The notes: a model not told the origin generated them from the letters alone. Shown: positions 20,300-28,497, counted from the first letter of the stretch. The stretch: 64,000 bases of DNA from Desulfosarcina sp. BuS5 (GCF_028752835.1 NZ_CP087952.1:3098501-3162500); one strand, 5' to 3'. A program made the numbers and translations.

Positions 20300-21463
20300 T
20301 TAATGAGTTTCTTGAATCGTATACAAACTTCTATTGAGCGTCTTTTGAAATAGCTCCGAAAGTTCTTCCTCTGAATTCTTCCTCAAAAATATTAGTGCAA
20401 TCCGGCCAAAAGGACTGGCTTTTATCATGCCGCCCGCTAAACTTATTGGAACCATTTTTTCTATTAAAATGGGAAAATTGAATTGGATTGATCCAAAAAC
20501 TCCTTCAGCAGGCTGAAAAATTGTGTGCCTCATTACCCAGGATTGCTTCAATGTATTTTTCCCAAAAGAAAATTCTTGTTTTACGAAAGGTCTCGCATAT
20601 GTTTCTGCATAGTTAAAACCCGTTGAGAGTTCAATTAGGTGACTATACAAATCACCAGGACAACGACGTGTTACCTCAATCAACCAGAACGATCCTCCAT
20701 TCTTTATGAATTGCGTGTGAACCAGTCCATCAACCAGCTTCAGCTTTTTAGCCAGCAAAGCAATACCATCGCGGATACGACTCAGCATTTCGAGAGGAAA
20801 GTCATAGATTACACGACTGGTATCAACCACAAACGGGTTTGCTGTACCGTGTTCTTCAACAATAAAGTCCGCAACTATGTTGCCGTCAGTGATAAACGCT
20901 GAATGGCTGTATAGCTGTCCCTCAACATACTCCTCCACAATGCATGTCTTGGAGCGTGAAAATTCTTTCGCATGATCGATGGCTGATTGCAACTCGTGTT
21001 GTTCAGCTTTGCGAACAATGGTCATACCACGGCCACTATAAGCATCTACAGGTTTGACTATTACAGGCCATATTTCATCCACATGCTCACCGGAGATTAC
21101 CCGTGGAACTTGCAAGCCAATTTTTGTTGCGAACGTTCGGAATTTATCTTTGCTATTGATTATTTCTGTTGTCTCAACTGTATCTATTCCATAATAGTTC
21201 CCTTTTGAATTAAGCGCGGCACAGACTTGATATGAAAGGTCATTGCACCCCGGGACAATATAATCAATATTCGTTTCCTCTATTATTTTCCGGGTTTGGT
21301 CCACATTGGAATAATCCAGGTTGATGTAGTTGTTAGCAGATTTAGCCAGAAAATCATTAGGATTGCTTCCGATTACGAACACTTCACAGCCGGAATCAAC
21401 GAGGTAGCGATAGATCGGCGCTGACGAAAGATTGGTGTCAACCAATAGCACTTTTTGCATCAT
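20300..21463 (-). CDS. ATP-grasp ligase
   Basis: This 387-aa protein has a pre-ATP-grasp Rossmann domain (MMQKVLLVDTNLSSAPIYRY) and an ATP-grasp core: WPVIVKPVDAYSGRGM (~130-146), IVEEYVEGQLYS (~180), and the metal-binding end FWLIEVTRRCPGDLYSHL (~265-280). The superfamily joins a carboxylate to an amine through an acyl-phosphate. In glycan loci such proteins often amidate uronic acids or add an amino acid to an aminosugar. That fits next to two aminotransferases, but the substrate is inferred. Two consecutive ATG codons could start it; the second has the better spacing from GGAG. Confidence 0.82.
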   Translation of the reverse strand: MMQKVLLVDTNLSSAPIYRYLVDSGCEVFVIGSNPNDFLAKSANNYINLDYSNVDQTRKIIEETNIDYIVPGCNDLSYQVCAALNSKGNYYGIDTVETTEIINSKDKFRTFATKIGLQVPRVISGEHVDEIWPVIVKPVDAYSGRGMTIVRKAEQHELQSAIDHAKEFSRSKTCIVEEYVEGQLYSHSAFITDGNIVADFIVEEHGTANPFVVDTSRVIYDFPLEMLSRIRDGIALLAKKLKLVDGLVHTQFIKNGGSFWLIEVTRRCPGDLYSHLIELSTGFNYAETYARPFVKQEFSFGKNTLKQSWVMRHTIFQPAEGVFGSIQFNFPILIEKMVPISLAGGMIKASPFGRIALIFLRKNSEEELSELFQKTLNRSLYTIQETH

Positions 21464-21501
21464 TTACTCCAACTGAGACGTTTGAATTTTTCAAAATTTG
21501 C

Positions 21502-22629
21502 TTAGTTTGAACCGATCTCAATAATAATATCACAAATCCTTTGGACATCATCTAAGGCAAGATCATAATAAATCGGCAGCGTTAGAATCCTTGAGGCTGC
21601 CAATCTGGCGACAGACAATGAATCCTTTACAGTAACAGCACGGTAGCAGGGAAAGTCACAAAGGAGCGGATAGAAATATCTACGAGTGAACACGTTATAT
21701 TTCTTGAATTCCTCGTAAAGCCCGTTGCGGCTGAGTCCATAGATATCTTCGTCAACTTCAACCGGCATATAAGCGTAATTATATTCTATATCTGTGGGAA
21801 GGGGCGGAACTAATCTGATGCCAGGCACATCTTTAAGGATCTCATGGTAACGCTGATACAATTTCTCCCGTTTATTGATTATTTGATCAATATTAACCAA
21901 AACCATTTCGCCCATCAAGGCCTGGAATTCGTTCATCTTTGCGTTTGTGCCGGGCATAACCACTTCAACCTCGTTCTCAAACCCAAAGTTTTTCAGATAA
22001 TCAAATTTTTGTTTGAGGCCGCTATCCTTGAAGGTCAGCATGCCGCCTTCAATCGAATGAAAAGCTTTAGTGGCATGAAAACTGAACATGCTCAAATCAC
22101 CAAAATGAGCAATTGAGTTCCCCCTAACCTTCACACCAAACGCATGGGCAGCATCATAGATCAATTTGAGGTTATGTCTGCGGGCGATATCAGCAAGAGC
22201 GTTTAATTTACAGGGGTGTCCATATACATGCACCGCCAATATAGCGGTTGTCCATGGGGTAATTGCTGCTTCAACCTTTTCGGGGTCAAGTGTATAATAG
22301 TCAGGTTCGATATCCACAAAAACAGGTCTGATTTTGTTCCAGAACAAAGCATGGGTTGTCGCCACAAATGTAAATGGGGTGGTGATAACTTCTCCCGAAA
22401 TTTCCATCCCCTGCAAGGCTATTTGAAGGGCAAGAGTACCGTTGTTAAAAAGGCATAAATTATCTGTTTCAAAGTAACCGGAAAGCTGCTTTGAAAACCG
22501 CCTGACTACAGGCCCGTTGTTGGTGAGCCATTGATTTTCCCATATCTCCTTGAGACCTTCGCAATAATCCTCCAGCGGAGGCAAAAATGGCCTTGTCACA
22601 TAAATGGGTTTTTCAAAAGGTTTAATCAT
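21502..22629 (-). CDS. DegT/DnrJ/EryC1/StrS-family sugar aminotransferase
   Basis: A 375-aa PLP-dependent enzyme that transaminates keto-sugar nucleotides. The sequence shows TTPFTFVATTHALFW (~85-100), the carboxylate-binding stretch LKLIYDAAHAFGV with the PLP-contacting Asp (~155-165), and the Schiff-base Lys in MFSFHATKAFHSIEGG (~180-195). It is full length for the family. It follows an intergenic stretch of about 560 bp that contains the ATPase relic at 23189 and is the first gene of the sub-operon running down to 9796. It is not a close copy of the other DegT gene at 23319. Confidence 0.88.
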   Translation of the reverse strand: MIKPFEKPIYVTRPFLPPLEDYCEGLKEIWENQWLTNNGPVVRRFSKQLSGYFETDNLCLFNNGTLALQIALQGMEISGEVITTPFTFVATTHALFWNKIRPVFVDIEPDYYTLDPEKVEAAITPWTTAILAVHVYGHPCKLNALADIARRHNLKLIYDAAHAFGVKVRGNSIAHFGDLSMFSFHATKAFHSIEGGMLTFKDSGLKQKFDYLKNFGFENEVEVVMPGTNAKMNEFQALMGEMVLVNIDQIINKREKLYQRYHEILKDVPGIRLVPPLPTDIEYNYAYMPVEVDEDIYGLSRNGLYEEFKKYNVFTRRYFYPLLCDFPCYRAVTVKDSLSVARLAASRILTLPIYYDLALDDVQRICDIIIEIGSN

Positions 22630-23188
22630 AAATTATCTTTCATACGATGTTCAATCTACCCGCTCGGTCACGGTAGAAACCCAGCCCCCGTTGGTTCTCA
22701 GAGGCACAAGAATACCATTGAATTCTTTCTCCCAGAAACGCAAGGTGGGTTTAAGGATATTAAGCTTTGTGCTGACCTGCTGAATCGTTATCTAACAATG
22801 CAACTTGTGTGCCATAAAAAATAACTGTGTAACTACGTTATTCGTAATCTGTGGATTAAGATCGGTTTTTATCACAAAGCCCGTAAAGAACGCAGAGAAG
22901 ATCATGCAATTCTAAATAGTTAGCCTTATCCACTCAGTTCTGAATGCGTTTTTTGTACATTTTGCCGGCCCAGTGAAATACAGAGTCAATTTCACCGGGA
23001 TGCCTTTTTTGAGGGTATAGCAATATTCAAAGGCAGAAATAAAATGTCAAAATTTTGACGCAAAAATCGTCGGGTGGCCGATATGAGACGAGATATTTGG
23101 AGATATTTTATTGACTTCTATTGCATATTTAAGCGAAATAACCCTGCTATTATGTTAACTAACATGATTTAAGCAGGGGAATTTTGCA
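22630..23188. other. Gene-poor recombination scar between the two aminotransferase genes
   Basis: I see no convincing gene here. The stretch includes a perfect 14-bp palindrome GTCAAAATTTTGAC (23046-23059) and, just before the ATPase relic, a nested palindrome (23142-23178). It separates two genes that would normally be adjacent in a sugar operon. Confidence 0.5.
23142..23178. repeat. Nested palindrome directly upstream of ATPase relic
   Basis: The outer arms CCCTGCT (23142-23148) and AGCAGGG (23172-23178) enclose the inner palindrome ATGTTAACTAACAT (23152-23165). It lies 10 bp before the ATG at 23189 and partly overlaps its ribosome-binding region, as an autoregulatory operator would. It is comparable in position, but not in sequence, to the palindrome before the ATPase at 496. 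Confidence 0.6.
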
Positions 23189-23330
23189 ATGAAAAAAGGA
23201 TCTCAATATGTAGCCAGGGAGATTGAAACCGATATCAGGGCATGCCTTAAGCTTCCTGAGATTATTGCTGTAACGGGCGCCAGGCAATGCGGAAAAACAA
23301 CACTTTTCAATAAAATAATCAGCACATTAC
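23189..23330 (+). pseudogene. 5' fragment of a second DUF4143-type ATPase gene
   Basis: An ATG with AGGGGAA upstream opens a frame that matches the N-terminus of DUF4143-type ATPases, including the P-loop GARQCGKTTLFNKI (~31-44). The similarity stops after about 46 residues. The frame then runs antisense into the 3' end of the convergent aminotransferase gene and ends at 23380. The gene body has therefore been lost and only the 5' end and leader remain. The junction lies near 23325-23335, and the aminotransferase looks clipped at the same point. Confidence 0.75.
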
Positions 23331-24401
23331 CTTGCTGTCCCAAAACATCCCGCACAGGTCATGATAAGTGGGCAAATTAATAGCTCGTTCATACAGCCCA
23401 TAGCCCACAAAATTCTCTGGTTTCGCCTCAAACATAGACAGCATGCTCAACGGCCAGAAAAATACGCGGCCATCAATATTATCCGCCTTAAAAGCAGTGA
23501 GCAAATTTTCGCGATTGAAAGGCATCCCCTCATCGACAACAATGGTGGGCATCCAATAGCCGTTTGTCATACCCACCGGTTCAGGATTCATCTTCAACGG
23601 TAGATTACGAAAGTGTTCGGCGTAGTAAGCAAAAATTCGCCGCTTGCCAGCAATGAGGTCATCAATCCTCTCCATTTGCCCACAACCGATGGCTGCCTGG
23701 ATGTTGGACATCTTGTATTTGAAGCCGATCATGTCCGGCCAAAACTGCTTTGTCTGACTCCTGCTCCGGCCATGGTTGCTGAAGGTAAGGACTTTTTCGT
23801 AGATAGCATCATCATTGGTGACGAACATGCCTCCTTCACCGGTAGTGAGAGTTTTGGTACCGTGAAAGGAGAAGGTGCCGAAAACGCCCATACTGCCGGC
23901 ACGTTTGCCATGATAGATGGACCCAATTGCCTCTGCCGCGTCTTCGATGATCGGTATGCTATGGCGATGGCCGATATCAAGTAACGCATCCATCTCGCAA
24001 AGATTTCCATAGAGATGCACGGCAATAATTGCTTTGGTTTTGGGTGTAATGGCCACCTCTGCTTTTTGGGGATCAATACACCAGGTGTCAGGCAATACAT
24101 CCACAAAGACAGGCTTGGCTCCGAGGTAGGTAATCGGCGCAGCAGAAGCGATCCAATTAGTATCTGCCAGTATTACCTCATCTCCAGCATCAATGCCAAG
24201 CGCAGCCAAACCCATGTGCAATGCGCCTGTACAACTCGACGTAGCAATTGCATATTTTACGTCCAGGTGTTTTTTAAATAGATTTTCAAACCGATAGATA
24301 TAATCATAGCACTTCTCACCCCAGCCGTTTACTGCGGCATCAGCAGCATAGCGGATTTCAAGCTCGGTTATGCTGGGTTTAGTGTAGTAAATTTTATCCA
24401 T
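23319..24401 (-). CDS. DegT/DnrJ/EryC1/StrS-family aminotransferase (C-terminus probably clipped)
   Basis: I start the gene at the ATG at 24401 (MDKIYYTKPSITELEI), which overlaps the upstream stop by 8 nt, rather than at 24470. It is about 360 aa and resembles perosamine/GDP-4-keto-6-deoxymannose aminotransferases. Features: ILADTNWIASAAP, the PLP-binding stretch IPIIEDAAEAIG, and the active Lys in GTFSFHGTKTLTTGEGG (~180-195). The end (NLPTYHDL, then an atypical tail) lacks the final helix usually present. The stop lies at the junction with the ATPase relic, so about 20-30 residues may have been replaced. It probably makes an amino-deoxysugar. The enzyme could still fold, but this is uncertain. 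Confidence 0.82.
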   Translation of the reverse strand: MDKIYYTKPSITELEIRYAADAAVNGWGEKCYDYIYRFENLFKKHLDVKYAIATSSCTGALHMGLAALGIDAGDEVILADTNWIASAAPITYLGAKPVFVDVLPDTWCIDPQKAEVAITPKTKAIIAVHLYGNLCEMDALLDIGHRHSIPIIEDAAEAIGSIYHGKRAGSMGVFGTFSFHGTKTLTTGEGGMFVTNDDAIYEKVLTFSNHGRSRSQTKQFWPDMIGFKYKMSNIQAAIGCGQMERIDDLIAGKRRIFAYYAEHFRNLPLKMNPEPVGMTNGYWMPTIVVDEGMPFNRENLLTAFKADNIDGRVFFWPLSMLSMFEAKPENFVGYGLYERAINLPTYHDLCGMFWDSKVMC

Positions 24402-24969
24402 TTTCTTTTGCAAACCACTCAAATTCAGCAGGCAAATTCTCAAACAACCGGTCTGCGACATCAAACACATCCACAGGCGTATATTTCCGCCCTATCTTTT
24501 TCGGCACCCAATATCTTCCATGTGCCAGCCAGTCCCTCAAATGAAGCGATCCTCTGAATTGGCCTATCACAGATTTGCAAGAAGGGTATTCTTCTAACCA
24601 AGCATCCAATATATCTTCACTCAAACGAATTCTTGAGCCTGACTGCTTGTACAGCACCCGGAATTTTCGACTCACAGGATCTTTAAGCTTCTCATATACA
24701 CGGCTCAGATAATCCAATCGCAGACATGCCTCTGAAGCAGAAATAATATCAAAGCATACCAGAAAATCCAATTCTCTCTTATGTTCTTCAAAGTAACTGT
24801 CAACATCTTCCCTGGTCATACCAACAAAAAAATCCTCAACGTCGCTATCAGCAAAAAAAGCATCTATTATGCGTTTTTTCTCCCTGCGCATTGCTTTCTC
24901 ACTTGTCTGATACCATTCCCATATATAAGAAATACTTACATTCTCGCCTGAAAAAGCTATTTTATTCAT
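24394..24969 (-). CDS. HEPN-like protein (R-x4-H motif), partner of the next gene
   Basis: A 191-aa, mostly helical, charged protein with no signal peptide. I do not recognise a named family. It contains RDWLAHGRYW (~147-156), which fits the R-x4-H signature of HEPN ribonucleases, placed late in an all-helical domain as expected. The start overlaps the stop of the upstream gene by 8 nt (ATGAATAA), and its own stop overlaps the aminotransferase start by 8 nt, so translation is likely coupled both ways. Two-gene HEPN modules are typical toxin-antitoxin or defence units. A housekeeping role in the sugar operon cannot be excluded. Function is inferred from one motif and from gene layout. Confidence 0.5.
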   Translation of the reverse strand: MNKIAFSGENVSISYIWEWYQTSEKAMRREKKRIIDAFFADSDVEDFFVGMTREDVDSYFEEHKRELDFLVCFDIISASEACLRLDYLSRVYEKLKDPVSRKFRVLYKQSGSRIRLSEDILDAWLEEYPSCKSVIGQFRGSLHLRDWLAHGRYWVPKKIGRKYTPVDVFDVADRLFENLPAEFEWFAKENG

Positions 24970-25417
24970 TTCGCATAACCTGTTTCAGAGCATCGGAAAA
25001 AGAATCTTCTGTAAGAGGCCAATGTTTCATTCTGGGAGTTCTGACAGCCAATTTCCACGAATCCCATTCAATGAGCACAATCATAATAGCACCTTCATCG
25101 CCTGTCATATCGACCCTTCCAAAGGAACCAATTAGAATTGTTCCCTTTGGATCAAAAACCACCTGCTCAGTTCCTGCCCAGAGCTTCATTTTCCTTACAG
25201 TATATGTGCCTATATTTTCCTCGATAATTATCTTATCTTCATAAACAATCTTGACCAGACCGTTCTTAACGGAAGGTTGAAGATATGTTTCTATCATTTC
25301 ATAGAGTTGGTTCAAGGCAGCAATCCATTTTTTTCTTCTTGCCTCCCAGTCAACTTTCTTGATCTGATCCTCATGCTTCAACCTCTTTTGTGTGAAAAAT
25401 TCTTCAAGGTTATTCAC
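24962..25417 (-). CDS. Conserved 151-aa protein, likely partner of the HEPN-like gene
   Basis: The start is a GTG at 25417 with GGGGGA just upstream. The N-terminal half is helical and rich in Lys, Arg and Trp (WEARRKKWIAALNQLYEMI). The C-terminal half looks like a beta-rich domain (GTILIGSFGRVDMTGDEG, then VLIEWDSWKLAVRTPRM). I recall similar stand-alone small proteins in genomic islands but no assigned function. The GSFGR stretch superficially recalls a nucleotidyltransferase GS motif but lacks the D-x-D that should follow, so I do not call it MNT. The gene overlaps the HEPN-like gene by 8 nt and follows the methyltransferase by 37 bp. Confidence 0.5.
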   Translation of the reverse strand: MNNLEEFFTQKRLKHEDQIKKVDWEARRKKWIAALNQLYEMIETYLQPSVKNGLVKIVYEDKIIIEENIGTYTVRKMKLWAGTEQVVFDPKGTILIGSFGRVDMTGDEGAIMIVLIEWDSWKLAVRTPRMKHWPLTEDSFSDALKQVMRNE

Positions 25418-25454
25418 AGCATCCCCCTTATTATTATTTTCTGCCTGAACTGCA

Positions 25455-26162
25455 TTACACCATTTTTAAATTCGGGACAGCCACAACAAATCGCCCGCAC
25501 CAGTCTCTGATATAACTTAATTGCTCCATTATCTCATCTTTAATATTCCACGGCAGTATAAGCACATAATCCGGCTTGAGTTTTTTAATTTCATCTTCCT
25601 TTACCACGGGAATATGGCTCCCTGGCAAAAACATGCTCTGTTTATGAGGAAGAGCATCAACTACAAATTCAATCAAATCTTTTTTAACACCGCAGTAATT
25701 TAAAAGAGTATTCCCTTTGGCCGCCGCTCCGTAAGCAGCAACCTTCTTCCCCGCTTTTTTCTGCTCCATAAGAAATGAAACAAGCGCATACTTAACCTTA
25801 TCCACCTTTTGCTGAAAATTAAGATAATAATCTAAGGTAAGCATCTCTCTTGCCGCCTCTTTTTCCAACAGTTCAACAACATTTGGCGTTACAGGTTTTG
25901 AATTGTCATTATCATGTCTGGCATAGATCCTCAATGAACCACCATGGGTTGGAAGCTCCTCCACGTCAAAGATGGCCAGGCCGTGCCTTGCAAAAATTCT
26001 GCATACTGTATGAAATGAAAGGTATGAAAAGTGCTCGTGATATATGGTGTCAAACTGATTCTCTTCGATAAGACGCATCAAATGAGGAAACTCCATGGTT
26101 ATAACACCATCATTTTTCAAAGCGATCTTGAGGCCGGCAACAAAATCGTTTATATCCGGCAC
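25455..26162 (-). CDS. Sugar C-methyltransferase, C-terminal part (separated by frameshift)
   Basis: This 235-aa frame carries the second half of a NovU/TylC3-type NDP-sugar C-methyltransferase: VITMEFPHLMRLIEENQFDTIYHEH (SAM domain end with the conserved H-E-H) and the C-terminal Rossmann-like domain (KVAAYGAAAKGNTLLNYC ... FVVDALPHKQ ... YVLILPWN). The frame is open back to about 26204 and reads ADLIIGNNVLAHVPDI, which continues the upstream part exactly when shifted by one base. These enzymes add a methyl branch at C3 or C5 of a keto-sugar. By itself this piece lacks the SAM-binding motif I and the zinc site, so it is unlikely to be active alone. Confidence 0.8.
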   Translation of the reverse strand: MPDINDFVAGLKIALKNDGVITMEFPHLMRLIEENQFDTIYHEHFSYLSFHTVCRIFARHGLAIFDVEELPTHGGSLRIYARHDNDNSKPVTPNVVELLEKEAAREMLTLDYYLNFQQKVDKVKYALVSFLMEQKKAGKKVAAYGAAAKGNTLLNYCGVKKDLIEFVVDALPHKQSMFLPGSHIPVVKEDEIKKLKPDYVLILPWNIKDEIMEQLSYIRDWCGRFVVAVPNLKMV

Positions 26163-26188
26163 ATGGGCCAGAACATTGTTTCCAATAA

Positions 26189-26680
26189 TTAAATCAGCTT
26201 TTTTTCTTCTTGCACGAGTCTTTCCGCAAGGTCAGCACTAAAAAATTCCTCTAATGTCTCAATTCCTTTTTCTCTGGCCGCCTGAGCAGTGTTGGCACTC
26301 GGTTCAATCCCAAGACAAGGGATCTGTTTTTCCAAAAAATATTGCAACAAGTATCCGTCATTTGAGGCGATTTCCATCACATGAGATGCCGTGCTTAACT
26401 CCAGCCTGCCTGTAATCATATCTACATATTTTTTTGCATGTTCAAGCCAGGACGTGGAAAAAGAGGAAAAATAGGCATACTCCCGGTTAAATATTTCGCC
26501 GGATTTTTTGTATTCGCCCGTCTGCACCAGAAAACATTTGTCACAGACATAGAGTTCTATCGGATAAAAGACTTCAGGTTCGTTCAATTGATCTTTGGTC
26601 AAAAAAGAGTTGGATGCTGGAGCATTGATCAGATTAATAAATACATGGATCAATTCATGGTGGCAAAATCGGCATTTCAT
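26189..26680 (-). CDS. Sugar C-methyltransferase, N-terminal part (separated by frameshift)
   Basis: This 163-aa frame holds the zinc-binding domain (CRFCHHE ... CDKCFLV, residues 3-53) and SAM motif I (VMEIASNDGYLLQYF, ~100-115). It then stops after EEKKLI. The downstream frame continues the enzyme. Together the two parts span about 408 codons, the usual length for the family. The break is at an A7 run and phased as GA[A AAA AAG], the same heptamer that drives -1 frameshifting in dnaX. It overlaps the truncated epimerase stop by one base. It may be a pseudogene, a switchable gene, a programmed frameshift or a one-base assembly error. Confidence 0.8.
   Translation of the reverse strand: MKCRFCHHELIHVFINLINAPASNSFLTKDQLNEPEVFYPIELYVCDKCFLVQTGEYKKSGEIFNREYAYFSSFSTSWLEHAKKYVDMITGRLELSTASHVMEIASNDGYLLQYFLEKQIPCLGIEPSANTAQAAREKGIETLEEFFSADLAERLVQEEKKLI
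26198..26206 (-). other. A7 homopolymer / A_AAA_AAG heptamer at the methyltransferase frame break
   Basis: Minus-strand codons read GAA GAA AAA AAG CTG ATT TAA in frame 0. A -1 slip on A AAA AAG gives GCT GAT TTA ATT ATT, the true continuation. An eighth A would also restore one frame. I see no strong downstream stem-loop and only a weak SD-like AGAGGA about 40 nt upstream. Confidence 0.7.
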
Positions 26681-27093
26681 TAGAGTTGAATTCCTCCAAA
26701 ATCTTGAGTCAGAAAAGGATAGCTTTTATCCTTATCGGATATTTCTGTAACTTCCAAAGGCCATTTTATTCCGATTTTGGGATCATTATAGCAAACACCA
26801 TCTTCATGCTCCGGGCTGTAAAATTCCGTGTGGAGATACAGTAATTCACTATTGGGCTGGAGGGTTTGGAACCTATGCGCAAAACCTTCGGGAATATACA
26901 TCATTTTCATGTTTTCAGAAGACAATATTTCTCCATGCCATTTTAAAAAAGAAGGTGAGCCTTTCCTTAGATCAATAATCACATCAAAGACTGACCCACA
27001 AATACATCTGACCATCTTGATCTCAGCCATGGGAGGCCGCTGGAAGTGCATCCCCCGAATAGCACCTTTTTGATGCGTTAGAGAGTGATTGAT
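26680..27093 (-). pseudogene. 5'-truncated dTDP-4-dehydrorhamnose 3,5-epimerase-like gene
   Basis: The frame is open from 27093 and reads NHSLTHQKGAIRGMHFQ, then VFDVIIDLRKGSPSF, MMYIPEGFAHRFQTL and SELLYLHTEFYSPE. These are the core and C-terminal motifs of the RmlC cupin family, including the active-site His of RGMHFQ. The usual first 45 or so residues are missing: an in-frame TAA at 27094-27096 precedes the surviving part and the sequence beyond is unrelated. An internal ATG at 27051 could give a 123-aa product, but it would lack part of the fold and the substrate site. It once fed the methyltransferase and aminotransferase pathway. The break lies 75 bp from the flanking repeat of the IS. 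Confidence 0.75.
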
Positions 27094-27166
27094 TTAAACA
27101 ATGCTTTCGCCATTCAGAATGCTCTCAAGTTCGTTCTGGCAAAATACACGGGCGAATAATCCACGG

Positions 27167-27191
27167 GGTAGTCCCTACAAAACAATGTAGG
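27167..27191 (+). repeat. Left copy of 25-bp inverted repeat flanking the IS1-like gene
   Basis: This 25-bp sequence, starting GGTAGTCCCTACAAAACAAT, is matched in inverse orientation at 28498-28522 with 24 of 25 bases identical. It is a candidate terminal inverted repeat. I see no matching target duplication outside it. Confidence 0.65.
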
Positions 27192-27448
27192 TGATTAAAA
27201 AGTGTCTCTGAAAACATGAATAAAAAAGATTTTTACTAAAAATTAAGATTGCTATAGACTAAAAAAGGATGTTGCAAAGATTGCTATTATCGGTAGTTAA
27301 AACAAATAGTTACGCCATAATGGAAAAATGGGGTTTTTCTAGGTTAACTAATTGATTTTATTATCAAAGTTTTTTTACTTTGCAACACCCTTTAAAAGCA
27401 ATATATTTTGTAGAGCACGGTTAAAACTCTATTCAAAGGATCGCAACC

Positions 27449-28396
27449 ATGCAAAATACAGCAAATACAGCCCTAACACTTTTTTGTCCCAGGAAAAGCT
27501 GCAAATGTTATCAATCAACCGAGAACAAAATCACCAAGGATGGAGTTTACATAACAAAATCCGATTTTGAGCCAAGACAAATGTTTTACTGCAATGGTGG
27601 CAAACATAGATTCTCAGAAACAGGATATTCCGATCTTTTTGGAAAGCATGGCAGTTTTAAAGAATATGAGCAAACGGCAAAGCTAAACTCTTACGGCCTT
27701 GGCACTGATGCAATTGCCGATGTACTTCAAAAAGATCGAAGGACAATTGAACAACGGCAAAAAGCTATTGGACAAAAAGGCCAGCAATTTCACCTATTTC
27801 TTTGTTTTACTATCGGACTTACCATTGTATTTCTCCAGATGGATGAACTATGGTCTTACCTTAAAAATAAAAGTCAACAATTATGGGTTTTTATCGCTCT
27901 TGAATCAACAACAAAATTCTGGATCGGTTTCGAGTTGGGTTCAAGAACAACTTACACTGCAAACCGTTTAGTAAAGGGCATTAAAAAGTTGGGCAAATGG
28001 GGAAAAGATAATATATTAAAGGTCGCTACAGATAAATTAGCGGCTTACAAAAATGCACTCGAAAACATTATGTCTGAAATTCCTTATGCTTACCTGCAAA
28101 TTGTTAAGCGCCGAATAAAGCGTCGGCTTGTAACAGTTAAAAAATATTTTGTAAAAGGTACTGTAAAAGATTTCCCCGGAAAAAGCCAAAACACCTCATT
28201 TATTGAGAGACTGAACCTTACCCTAAGGCAACATATCTTCTATCTTCAGAGAAAAACCCTGGGATATTGCAAGAACAAGCTGAATTTTAGTAATGTAATG
28301 TGGATTAACTTATTCAACTATAATTACATACAATTTCATAAGAGCTTACGAATACGAATTAACAATGAAAACGAGAAATTTATAAAAAAAGTATAA
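27449..28396 (+). CDS. IS1-like DDE transposase
   Basis: A 315-aa protein. The N-terminus has paired Cys (CPRKSCKC ... FYCNGGKHRF) typical of the IS1 zinc-binding domain. A helix-turn-helix-like segment follows (YGLGTDAIADVLQKDRRTI). The catalytic core starts at LQMDELWSYLKNKSQQLWVF (~130) with the first Asp, then ATDKLAAY (~206) with the second Asp, and NTSFIERLNLTLRQH (~248) with the likely third acidic residue. AAGGA precedes the ATG. It appears intact. It is the only plus-strand gene with good support between 23.4 and 52 kb. Confidence 0.8.
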   Translation: MQNTANTALTLFCPRKSCKCYQSTENKITKDGVYITKSDFEPRQMFYCNGGKHRFSETGYSDLFGKHGSFKEYEQTAKLNSYGLGTDAIADVLQKDRRTIEQRQKAIGQKGQQFHLFLCFTIGLTIVFLQMDELWSYLKNKSQQLWVFIALESTTKFWIGFELGSRTTYTANRLVKGIKKLGKWGKDNILKVATDKLAAYKNALENIMSEIPYAYLQIVKRRIKRRLVTVKKYFVKGTVKDFPGKSQNTSFIERLNLTLRQHIFYLQRKTLGYCKNKLNFSNVMWINLFNYNYIQFHKSLRIRINNENEKFIKKV

Positions 28397-28497
28397 CCAT
28401 AATACACCGGCAATGCAGATGGGACTTACGAATTCTCCACTAAACTGGAGATATCTCATTACAGTCCCAATACCTTGTAAGTAGCTGATTTTTCGAA

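Noticed and set aside
24962-25417. MNT nucleotidyltransferase reading of GSFGR in the HEPN partner
   Set aside because: The D-x-D that must follow the GS motif is absent and the position in the protein is too late.
26189-26210. Certain programmed frameshift in the methyltransferase
   Set aside because: Heptamer and phase are right, but I see no clear stimulatory stem-loop or well-placed SD-like site; kept only as one possibility.
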